Made by a program: the position numbers and the translations under genes. Shown here piece by piece: positions 7,341-14,460 of a DNA stretch of 42,040 nt (the stretch's first letter is position 1; every line of letters begins with the position of its first letter). The DNA is from CAYRPN01 sp964426135 (GTDB taxonomy: Bacteria > Planctomycetota > Phycisphaerae > Phycisphaerales > Phycisphaeraceae): the NCBI GenBank assembly GCA_964426135.1, contig CAYRPN010000046.1:1-42040 (forward strand). Direction: 5' to 3'. The notes below the pieces were generated by a model. It searched no databases, was not told the origin of the DNA, and saw only the letters and a program-made list of their open reading frames with translations.

Positions 7341-9821
7341 TTATCGCGCTGGTTCCAGCCGCGGCGAAACAGGAACGACGACGAACCCATCCGCTGCATT
7401 CCTATCGGCGATTAACTCGTACAACTGGCGTTGGGGAAAGCACTCAGCCGCCTTGGCGGCCCAACGATCCACCTTCCGCACGTAGATCACTGCGTTATCA
7501 GCCATCGGCGCCCGCATGTGCACCATGCCGGTGCGCGGATCGGTGGGGGCCTTGCGCTGCGTGCGCCACGCGTCGCCCAGCGCTTTGGCCGCCGCTTCCA
7601 TTTCCTGGCCCAGGGGCAGACCGACCACGGCGTTGGTCAATTTCATCGCCGCCGCCAGTTCGCCGACATCGCCCGACACGCTGTGCGGCGGCGCCAGGCG
7701 GTGCTGCCAGAGCCGGCCCGCGTACTCCACCGCCAACCCTACGATCAAACCGGCGGCGAGGATCGATAATCCGAGTTGGGAGGAAAGGGCCAAGGGAGAA
7801 GGGCCAGGGGCCAAGGGCCTAGGGCCTAGGGCCGAGGGAATGGCGATTTGCTCATCGGCGTCGGCGGATTGCACGGCGCCTGGGTTCTCGCCTGTTAGCC
7901 CCGGGCTCCGCCCGGGGGCGGCATGCGCCAGCATCACGTCCACCAACTCCGCCGCCAACAGCGCCACCAGCGGCGTCACCGGCAGCAGCCAGCGCGGCCC
8001 CCACCAGACATTCGTGAAGAGGAACAGCGTCGCGCTGCCGAAGAAAATCGCGTTCGCCGCAAGCAGCAGCGACAGGGCGGGCGACTGCCGCAGCCGGCCG
8101 CGCGAGATGGCGATCATCAGGCCCAGCACAGCCGCGGTCATGCCGCCGATGCCGTAGCCGGGCACGCGGGCGTTCAGTTCCGCCCACTGGAACCACATGC
8201 GCAGCACCGGCGACCAGATCGCCGTATCCCAATCCGCCTGCCAGCGTCCTTCGAGCTTGTACGGGCTGATCGTCGCGCTGCCCGTGGTCATCGCATTCGT
8301 CCATGCGTAGATGCCCACGCCCACCAGCGCGCCGATCGTGATCATTGCGCTGGGCACGAACCAGCGCTTGGGCGAGCGCAGAAAAAACCACGCCGACGCC
8401 GCAACCGCGGGCATCGCGAACATCACCGCATCGAACGGCCGAACGAGAACCGCAAAGCCCAGAAACAACCCCGCGCCGAGTCCCGACGTGAGAAGGTGTC
8501 GTGGCTCGGCGCCTCGACTCCCCTCCCTCTCAGGGAGGGGCTGGGGGAGGGTTGGATCTACTCTTTCACTGTGTGCCGATTCTTGCTGGACGCCCGACCC
8601 TCCCCCTGCCCCTCCCTGGGAGGGAGGGGAGTTGAGCCCATGCATCGTCTTCAAATACAACCACCAGAACCCGGTCACCGCGATGGTCGACGCCACATGC
8701 GATGCGAAGTGCGCTCCGTTGAACCACGCCCACGGCGAAAGGCCGAACAGCACCGCCGCCAGCACCGCCACGCGATGCGTCGTGATCTGCCTGCCCAGCG
8801 CGTACGTCAGCAGCACGGCCAGTCCGGTCATCGTCGCATTCGCCAGGTAGCCGATGTGTAGCTTGTCGAAAAATCCCAGCACGAATGGCCAGCCTGCGGG
8901 ATATTTTCCGAAGAAGCGCGTGCCGTCGAAGATCATTTCGCCCGTGGCGGGATCGAGGTGCTGCTGATCGGTGACGAAGAAGAGCGAGCCGATGAACAAG
9001 TCCGGATGCGCCGGCTTGGGCATGGAGAGTTCGCCGGCCCAGAGCATGCGGCCCTGCGTGAGGTAGGTGAGCGAATCGCTGAAGTGCGGCACGGCATCGA
9101 GCGCGAACCAAGCCATGAACCCGCCCAGCGCCACCGGCAGCGCCAGCGCCGCCGCCAGCCAGGTCTTGCGACGAGATTCGATGCTGTTCCTCACCCGCGC
9201 GGCACAGGCTGCGAACCGATCCTGCGCCGGCCAAAGCGCCGATATCGCCAGGGCCGTCATCACCGTGGACGCGAACAGCAGCCAGCCTTTCAAGTCCTCG
9301 CGCACCATGTAGGCGCGCAGGCCGACGCCTTTGTCCCGATTCCACCGCCGCGTTTCCGCGTCGACGAACAATTCGTAACCATCCACCACCCCCAGCATGA
9401 GCACAATCGCCATCACGCCGGCCGCCAACGGATGCTGCTTGATCCATTGAATGATCCAGGCGATGGTCGTCCGCAATCGCTGATCGCGCAGCAGCGCCCA
9501 GATCACGCCGATGCCGCCCAGCGCCGTCGCCAGCAGCACGGCGATCACCTCGCCGATGGGCAGTCGGGCCACGATCTGCTCGCCGTCGCGCAGGACGAAT
9601 GAGCCGTTGACGCGCTCAAGCATCCACGACCAGACGGAGAGCATGCCGGTCCCCGCCGCCCCGAGAATCAGCAGCATCGCGCGCAGCGGCGACACACCCG
9701 CGGTGGCAACGCTGGGTGCCAGGTCGGGTTCGCTTTCCTGTGCCGCCACTGTCCTGGATGCCGTGTCTGAGTTCAGAAAACACCTTCGCCCGAGGCGAAA
9801 ACCGCCGCGGCCCTTGATCAA
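7341..9821 (-). CDS. ArnT/PMT-like GT-C glycosyltransferase with repeat-derived insertions
   Basis: This polytopic 826-residue protein has roughly eleven to thirteen hydrophobic segments. The first large loop carries PHFSDSLTYL, whose Asp matches the position of the GT39/ArnT catalytic acid. Such enzymes transfer a sugar from a polyprenyl phosphate donor to lipid or protein on the outer side of the membrane. Three stretches are low-complexity and coincide with DNA palindromes or heptamer repeats (8518-8631, 7894-7919, 7797-7836). They read through in frame in loops between helices and lengthen the protein beyond the usual 550-700 residues. The start is uncertain: the frame opens at TTG 9821 with no ribosome site, and ATG 9677 just before the first helix is an alternative. 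Confidence 0.78.
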   Translation of the reverse strand: MIKGRGGFRLGRRCFLNSDTASRTVAAQESEPDLAPSVATAGVSPLRAMLLILGAAGTGMLSVWSWMLERVNGSFVLRDGEQIVARLPIGEVIAVLLATALGGIGVIWALLRDQRLRTTIAWIIQWIKQHPLAAGVMAIVLMLGVVDGYELFVDAETRRWNRDKGVGLRAYMVREDLKGWLLFASTVMTALAISALWPAQDRFAACAARVRNSIESRRKTWLAAALALPVALGGFMAWFALDAVPHFSDSLTYLTQGRMLWAGELSMPKPAHPDLFIGSLFFVTDQQHLDPATGEMIFDGTRFFGKYPAGWPFVLGFFDKLHIGYLANATMTGLAVLLTYALGRQITTHRVAVLAAVLFGLSPWAWFNGAHFASHVASTIAVTGFWWLYLKTMHGLNSPPSQGGAGGGSGVQQESAHSERVDPTLPQPLPEREGSRGAEPRHLLTSGLGAGLFLGFAVLVRPFDAVMFAMPAVAASAWFFLRSPKRWFVPSAMITIGALVGVGIYAWTNAMTTGSATISPYKLEGRWQADWDTAIWSPVLRMWFQWAELNARVPGYGIGGMTAAVLGLMIAISRGRLRQSPALSLLLAANAIFFGSATLFLFTNVWWGPRWLLPVTPLVALLAAELVDVMLAHAAPGRSPGLTGENPGAVQSADADEQIAIPSALGPRPLAPGPSPLALSSQLGLSILAAGLIVGLAVEYAGRLWQHRLAPPHSVSGDVGELAAAMKLTNAVVGLPLGQEMEAAAKALGDAWRTQRKAPTDPRTGMVHMRAPMADNAVIYVRKVDRWAAKAAECFPQRQLYELIADRNAADGFVVVPVSPRLEPAR
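7797..7836. repeat. GGGCCTA heptamer tract inside a coding region
   Basis: Degenerate GGGCCTA/GGGCCAA units run in tandem within the GT-C gene. They are read on the minus strand as alternating Pro, Leu, Ala, Gly and Ser. They match the intergenic tract at 4060-4104. Confidence 0.7.
7894..7919. repeat. Small palindrome inside the GT-C gene
   Basis: CCCCGGGC (7899-7906) and GCCCGGGG (7910-7917) flank a 3-base loop, preceded by GTTAG. This resembles the intergenic GTTTAGC-type palindromes and lies in a predicted loop of the membrane protein. Confidence 0.6.
8518..8631. repeat. 114-bp palindromic element in frame within the GT-C gene
   Basis: Two 35-base arms (8518-8552 and 8597-8631) are inverted repeats with 33 of 35 matching bases. 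Each arm contains its own small hairpin, CCCTCCCT/AGGGAGGG. The 114 bases equal 38 codons, so the reading frame of the glycosyltransferase is kept. The encoded segment is rich in Gly, Pro, Ser and Gln and lies between two membrane helices. Confidence 0.85.
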
Positions 9822-9990
9822 AAACTCGAATTAACCATTCTACTTCCTTCCCATCGCCACGATTGGTCGCACGGTTTGACGGCGCCGGAGTATGCCTCTC
9901 GTTCTCCATCCAGCGGAAATCACACGATCGTTGCAGACGCTACAGACGAAACCGGAGCGTGCTTTTCTCCAATAGAGGATGTCAGAACCG

Positions 9991-10059
9991 CGTAAGGTGG
10001 GCACCGCCCACCGCTGTTGACGCACAGGGTTGTCCGTGGTGGGCGGTGCCCACCCTACG
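9991..10059. repeat. Palindromic element GTAAGGTGGGCACC
   Basis: Arms 9992-10013 and 10036-10058 are inverted repeats (GGTGGGCACCGCCCACC) around a 22-base centre. The element sits in the 310-base spacer between the divergent GT-C and PQQ-propeller genes (9822-10131). The rest of that spacer shows no gene and must hold both promoters, though no clear consensus was found. Confidence 0.8.
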
Positions 10060-10131
10060 AGTGCCGGACTACGAGAGCCGGACATGCCACGTTGTAAGAT
10101 GATCGAAATCATTCTCTCCCCGGAGCCATCC

Positions 10132-11379
10132 ATGTCGCATCGCCTGATCGCCCTCTTTGCCGTCGTGCTTTTGTCGGCCAGTGTGCAGGCCCAGGAATGG
10201 ACGCGCTTCCGCGGCCCCAATGGCGCCGGCGTCAGCGACGCCAAGACCGTGCCCACGAAATGGACGGAGAAAGATTACAACTGGAAGATCGAGTTGCCTG
10301 CCGACGGTCACGGCTCGCCCGTGATCTGGGGCGAGAAGATCTTCGTCGTCAGCGGTGAAGAGAAAACCGGCAACCGCATCGTCACCTGCGTGAACGCCGG
10401 CGACGGCAAAATCGCGTGGTCGAAAACCTATCCCGGCAAGAGCTATCGCCATCACGGCTTCAACGCGGTCGGCCATTCCACGCCTGCGGTCGATGCGGAG
10501 CAGGTCTATGCCTATCTCGGCAGTGAGGAAGAAGTACTCGTCGTCGCGCTCGATCACAACGGCGCCGAGAAATGGAAAAAGAACTTGGGCACCTTCAAGA
10601 GCAAGCACGGCCCGGGCACCTCGCCCATGCTGCACGGCGATCTCGTCATCGTCACCAGCGATCAGGATGACAAGAGCTTTGTCTGTGCCCTGGATCGCAA
10701 GACCGGCGAGCAGAAGTGGAAGATCGATCGCAAGTTCGCGGGCAACGGCGCGTCCTACGGTGTGCCCTGCGTCTATCAGGCCAAGGGCGACAAGCCGCAG
10801 ATCATCTTCGGCTCCGCCCTGCACGGCATGACCAGCGTCGACCCGGACAGCGGCAAGATCATCTGGGAGATCGGGGACCTCATGCCGCTGCGCGTCGTGG
10901 CGTCACTCATTGTGGTGAATGATCTGATCATCACCAACTGCGGCGAAGGCTGCGGAGGCAAGAAGTACGCCGCGGTGCGTCCCGGCAGTGCCGATGGCAC
11001 GCGCAAGCCGGAGGTCGCGTGGAGCCTGACGAAAGGCATTCCATACGTGCCCACCACGGTGGCCCAAGGTGATTTTCTCTACACCGTGACGGACGGCGGT
11101 GTCGCCACCTGCATGAAGGCGGCGGATGGCGAGGTGGTCTGGCAGGACCGGCTCAACGACAAGTTCTTCGGCTCACCCGTCATCGTCGACGGGCACGTCT
11201 ACGTCATCGGGCAGGACGGCAATGTCCACGTTTTCAAGGCTGATCCGAAGCAGTTCACCGTGGTGTCGAAGAACCCGCTCGGCGAAAAGTGCTACACCAC
11301 GCCCGCGGTCAGCGGCGGTTGCATGTACCTGCGCACGATGAAACACCTGATCTCCATCGGTGGGCGCAAGGTGTCGTGA
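10132..11379 (+). CDS. Secreted PQQ-like beta-propeller protein
   Basis: This 415-residue protein has a Sec signal peptide (about residues 1-20, ending SVQAQ) and then WTRFRGPNGAG, the usual opening of planctomycete PQQ-like propellers. Repeated blades follow, with motifs such as VTCVNAGDGKIAWSK, VCALDRKTGEQKWK, TSVDPDSGKIIWE and TCMKAADGEVVWQ, each ending in a Trp-containing docking strand. It is exported to the periplasm. Whether it binds PQQ or is only a structural propeller cannot be told; a catalytic Asp/Glu set of quinoprotein dehydrogenases is not evident. ATG 10132 has CGGAG six bases upstream and begins the signal peptide, so the longer upstream frame is rejected. It stands alone between two repeat-rich spacers. 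Confidence 0.88.
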   Translation: MSHRLIALFAVVLLSASVQAQEWTRFRGPNGAGVSDAKTVPTKWTEKDYNWKIELPADGHGSPVIWGEKIFVVSGEEKTGNRIVTCVNAGDGKIAWSKTYPGKSYRHHGFNAVGHSTPAVDAEQVYAYLGSEEEVLVVALDHNGAEKWKKNLGTFKSKHGPGTSPMLHGDLVIVTSDQDDKSFVCALDRKTGEQKWKIDRKFAGNGASYGVPCVYQAKGDKPQIIFGSALHGMTSVDPDSGKIIWEIGDLMPLRVVASLIVVNDLIITNCGEGCGGKKYAAVRPGSADGTRKPEVAWSLTKGIPYVPTTVAQGDFLYTVTDGGVATCMKAADGEVVWQDRLNDKFFGSPVIVDGHVYVIGQDGNVHVFKADPKQFTVVSKNPLGEKCYTTPAVSGGCMYLRTMKHLISIGGRKVS

Positions 11380-11433
11380 GAACGCGAAGGGATGGTTGTG
11401 TCGAGCCAGAGCTGTGGGGGGCGTGGCTCGTCC

Positions 11434-11471
11434 GGCCCCCTCTCCCTCCGGGAGAGCGCTGGGGTGAGGGA
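11434..11471. repeat. Half copy of the CTCTCCCT/AGGGAGAG palindrome
   Basis: CCCTCTCCCTCC-GGGAGAGCGC followed by TGGGGTGAGGG matches the left part of the long elements at 12240-12460 and 32761-32985. Another half copy is at 34202-34240. Confidence 0.7.
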
Positions 11472-11506
11472 CGGCGAACCACACGCTTACGGATTTCAAG
11501 GGTGTC

Positions 11507-11614
11507 GTAGGGTGCGTCAAGGCTCGGCGCGGACACACCGCGTTAGACGCCATGCATCCATCTCATTTCGAGCGTCGAAGATGGTGCGTCCGCGCCAAGC
11601 CTTGACGCACCCTG
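11507..11614. repeat. Inverted-repeat element GTAGGGTGCGTCAAGG
   Basis: Arms of about 32 bases (11507-11538 and 11583-11614) are near-perfect inverted repeats around a 44-base centre. The element lies between the convergent PQQ-propeller and zinc-ribbon genes, ending eight bases from the latter's stop. A second, shorter copy is at 30480-30565. Confidence 0.85.
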
Positions 11615-11621
11615 CGCGAAA

Positions 11622-12149
11622 TCAGAACGGCATCTTCTCCTCGTCGTCCTCTTCCTCTTCATCCTCATCCAGCTTCGATTCATCCACCTGCTCCAGAATC
11701 TCCGCGAGAAATTTCTCCGCGTCGAACTTCTTCGACTCAAACTCTTTGAGCACCTCGGCCTCGATCGCTGCCGGGTCGAAGTCATCGTCAGGCACGTCCG
11801 TTTCCTCCGGCTCCGGCTCGAACGTCGGCTCACCGAACTCATCGAACGGCCCGCCCTCGTCGTTGTCTTCGTCATCGCTCCACATCTTGTCGCCATCCTC
11901 GTCGCGGTACTCCGGATCGACCGGAAAAATGTCGAAGCCGAAGCCTTTGCCGCCGCAATTGGGCATCGGGCAGCACCAGAAACCATGCTTCGCGCCTTTG
12001 CCGTCCGTCTCGATTCGCCACTCGATGAGGTAGCTGTCGTACTCGTTGTGGCAGTGAATACAGTGGACGAGCGTCGGCACCGCCGGCGGCTTGAAACTGT
12101 CGCTCTGCGCGTCCGACGAGTTGGGATCAGGCGACCAGTCGTGAGGCAT
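11622..12149 (-). CDS. Acidic protein with N-terminal zinc ribbon
   Basis: This 175-residue protein has two Cys pairs, CIHCH near residue 30 and CCPMPNCGGKG near residue 60, that look like a zinc ribbon. Everything after about residue 75 is extremely acidic (long Asp/Glu runs, ending DEDEEEEDDEEKMPF). A cytoplasmic nucleic-acid or protein-binding role is possible, but no named family was recognised. ATG 12149 is preceded by a perfect AGGAGG six bases away, indicating strong translation. The coding DNA reads as an AG-rich strand because of the Asp/Glu codons. Confidence 0.75.
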   Translation of the reverse strand: MPHDWSPDPNSSDAQSDSFKPPAVPTLVHCIHCHNEYDSYLIEWRIETDGKGAKHGFWCCPMPNCGGKGFGFDIFPVDPEYRDEDGDKMWSDDEDNDEGGPFDEFGEPTFEPEPEETDVPDDDFDPAAIEAEVLKEFESKKFDAEKFLAEILEQVDESKLDEDEEEEDDEEKMPF

Positions 12150-12239
12150 GCGGCCTCCTGCCGTGTGGGGAAGGGAATGGCAGAAGTGTATCGTGCGGCG
12201 TTCCCGCCTTCCATGCGAATGCCTTCCTCAGGTGAGCCC

Positions 12240-12460
12240 GGGTGTGCCCACGTTCCCGGGGCTTGCATTCCGGCCCCCTCTCCCTCCCAGGGAGAGGGCT
12301 GGGGTGAGGGTCGAGACGCACAAGCATGCAATCGCCACCATCGCGTGACGAATGCCGCAACAATCTGTTCGTCCCGATCCTCACCCGGCCTCGTCCCCCG
12401 GGGACTCGGCCACCCGCTCCCTGGAAGGGAGAAGGAATCAAGCCTCGAACCATTTCGCCC
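12240..12460. repeat. Long palindromic MITE-like element, copy 1
   Basis: This 221-base element is about 85% identical by eye to 32761-32985. The left end GGGTGTGCCCACGTTC has a degraded inverted partner at the right end. Inside are a CTCTCCCT hairpin with TGGGGTGAGGG, a central GTCGAGACG arm, its inverted partner, and a nested GTCCCCCGGGGAC hairpin. It has no coding capacity of its own. It fills most of the 371-base spacer between the divergent zinc-ribbon and phosphatase-superfamily genes (12150-12520). Confidence 0.88.
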
Positions 12461-12520
12461 CGGCAGCATCCTCTCGCTTCCACCTGCTATGCTCGTCAAC
12501 ACCACTTTCTGGAGCCTCGC

Positions 12521-13609
12521 ATGTGCATTCGCCCAAGTCTGCTGCTGACGGTTCTGTTTCTCACCTCCGCCATTCACGCCGACCCGCCCAAGGCGCAGAA
12601 TCTCATCCTCATCACGCTCGATGGCTTACGCACGCAGGAACTCTTCGGCGGCGCGGACAAGACGCTCATTCACAAGGATTTCGGCGGTGTTCGCGATGTG
12701 CCCGGCGTCGAGAAGAAATACTGGCGGCAGACGCCGGAGGAGCGCAGGGCAGCACTCATGCCGTTCTTCTGGAACACCATCGCCAAGGAGGGCCAGATCT
12801 TTGGCGATGCTTCAGCGCAGAGCCCCGTCAGAATCACCAACGGCCAGTACTTTTCCTATCCCGGCTACAACGAGATCCTCGCCGGCTTCTCCGACACGCG
12901 AATTGATTCGAATGACAAGAAATACAACCACAACACAACTGTCCTGGAGTTCCTCAACAACAACGACAAGTACAAGGGCAAGGTTGCCGCGTGGACCTGC
13001 TGGGATGTGTTTCCCTACATCATCAACGACAAGCGCAGCGGAGTGCGCGTCTGGTCCGGGGAGACCCCGCCCTATGCCCGGCCCCGTGACGATCGCCAGC
13101 GTGCTCTCAACGAACTGTTCACCCAGATGCCGCCGGTCTGGAAGGGCGTGTGCTTCGACGTTTTTTGCTTCTGGCCGGCGATGGATGCCATGAAGGAAGG
13201 CAGTGCCAACGTCATTTACATCGGCTTCGGCGAGACCGACGACTGGGCACACGACAAACGTTACGACTGCTATCTCGACGCAGCCCGCCGTTGCGACGAT
13301 TACATCCGCCAGCTCTGGGAGACGGCTCAATCCCTGCCCGCGTACAAGGACAAGACCGCCATCGTCATCACCACCGACCACGGACGCGGCGACAACCAGG
13401 TCAACTGGACCGGTCACGGCCAGAAGTACAAGTCCGCCGAGTTCGGCTGGATCGCCGTGCTGGGTCCCGACACCCCTGCCCTTGGCATCCGCAAGAACAC
13501 GCCCGCCACGCAGAGCCAGGTTGCCGCGACGGCCGCGCACCTTCTGGGCGAGGATTTCACCGCCACGACCAAACTCGTCGCCAAGCCGCTCGATGGCGTG
13601 CGGAAGTGA
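12521..13609 (+). CDS. Secreted alkaline-phosphatase-superfamily phosphodiesterase
   Basis: This 362-residue protein has a signal peptide (about residues 1-20, ending SAIHA). Metal-binding and nucleophile motifs of the type I phosphodiesterase/sulfatase superfamily follow. LITLDGLRTQE holds Asp34 and a Thr38 in the nucleophile position (no sulfatase CxPxR). GETDDWAHDKRYD supplies Asp and His ligands, TTDHGRG an Asp-His pair and GHG a late His. It should hydrolyse a phosphate monoester or diester in the periplasm; the substrate is not evident. ATG 12521 is chosen because it opens the signal peptide and has GGAG six bases upstream. The longer frame runs back into the repeat element. The next gene follows after 40 bases. 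Confidence 0.85.
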   Translation: MCIRPSLLLTVLFLTSAIHADPPKAQNLILITLDGLRTQELFGGADKTLIHKDFGGVRDVPGVEKKYWRQTPEERRAALMPFFWNTIAKEGQIFGDASAQSPVRITNGQYFSYPGYNEILAGFSDTRIDSNDKKYNHNTTVLEFLNNNDKYKGKVAAWTCWDVFPYIINDKRSGVRVWSGETPPYARPRDDRQRALNELFTQMPPVWKGVCFDVFCFWPAMDAMKEGSANVIYIGFGETDDWAHDKRYDCYLDAARRCDDYIRQLWETAQSLPAYKDKTAIVITTDHGRGDNQVNWTGHGQKYKSAEFGWIAVLGPDTPALGIRKNTPATQSQVAATAAHLLGEDFTATTKLVAKPLDGVRK

Positions 13610-13649
13610 ATCGTCGACGCAGACCATGTCTCGAAACCGGAGTTCATCC

Positions 13650-14222
13650 ATGGACCGCATGCCCGCCTTGTTCCTGCTCATTCCATTTGCTGTTGCCGCG
13701 ATCGCCTTCGCCGATCGTCCCGCCGCCGATGCCGGGGGCCGCAAGCCTGCGCCGCCGCCGTCGCGCTACCGCTACACGCTGGAGTTCGACAAGAAGACAT
13801 TGCCCAAGGGCGTCGCCGTGCGCGAGGCGAAAATCGGCGATGGCACGATCGTCCGCTACTTCGTCAAGAACACCAGCGACACGCCCCTGATTTTCAACGA
13901 CAAATACGACGCCACCGACCGCCTCGTCGCCGGTGACAAGGTCGTCTCCGGCAAGGCATACCAGTACTACCCCAACGGCGTGCCCATGGAGGGCAAGCAA
14001 CACCTCAAGGGCTGGCAGGCGCCCTTTGGCGACATGGAGGAAGCCGCGATTCTGCTCACGACCACGCCTTCGAAAATCGCCGATGGCCACGAACCCGGCA
14101 AGGGCAAGGAGCTCCCGCCGCCCGAGCCAGCCGTGATTCCGGTGAAGTACGACGGCAAGCCGTACGAACTGAAGGTGACGATTCACTACCACTTGAACCC
14201 GGCATACGACGCGAAGCCGTAG
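13650..14222 (+). CDS. Secreted hypothetical protein
   Basis: This 190-residue protein has a signal peptide (residues 1-21, MDRMPALFLLIPFAVAAIAFA) and then a Pro-rich linker. The single domain is rich in beta strands (RYTLEFDKKTLPKG, IVRYFVKNTSDTPLIFNDKYDATDRLV, ELKVTIHYHLNP). The middle strands resemble immunoglobulin-like folds that cap or bind partners, but no family was recognised. ATG 13650 has GGAG seven bases upstream; ATG 13626 in the same frame is less well placed. It probably forms an operon with the phosphatase-superfamily gene 40 bases before it. Confidence 0.72.
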   Translation: MDRMPALFLLIPFAVAAIAFADRPAADAGGRKPAPPPSRYRYTLEFDKKTLPKGVAVREAKIGDGTIVRYFVKNTSDTPLIFNDKYDATDRLVAGDKVVSGKAYQYYPNGVPMEGKQHLKGWQAPFGDMEEAAILLTTTPSKIADGHEPGKGKELPPPEPAVIPVKYDGKPYELKVTIHYHLNPAYDAKP

Positions 14223-14314
14223 CCGACTCTGTCGCCATCGCCAGAGAACTCCAGACTGGAATTCCCCAGATAATTTGGCGCGTAAGTGCTGCGCCGCACA
14301 CGCGCCAGCCTCGA

Positions 14315-14460
14315 CTACTGCGGCGGTTTGCGCAGCTTGCCTTTCCAATTCCGCATGTCATCCGTCGTGCCCACCATGTCCTTGTCGTTTGCGATGCCGT
14401 CAAATACCAGAGGCATGAACGGATCCTGCTTCTCGCGCACGGCCCAGCGCCGTTTTCTTC
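14315..14460 (-). pseudogene. Out-of-frame coding remnant after the CelD-like gene
   Basis: In the +1 frame relative to the preceding gene, the minus strand reads RRWAVREKQ and DPFMPLVFDGIANDKDM, ending GKLRKPPQ and a TAG at 14315-14317. Codon use is typical of real genes here: about three quarters of third positions are G or C. There is no start or ribosome site of its own. It is either the true C-terminus of the CelD-like protein lost by a frameshift near 14440-14480, or the end of another gene fused by deletion. The remaining spacer 14223-14314 shows nothing. Confidence 0.4.

Noticed and set aside
12521..13609. Sulfatase
   Set aside because: No CxPxR formylglycine motif; the nucleophile position is Thr, as in type I phosphodiesterases.
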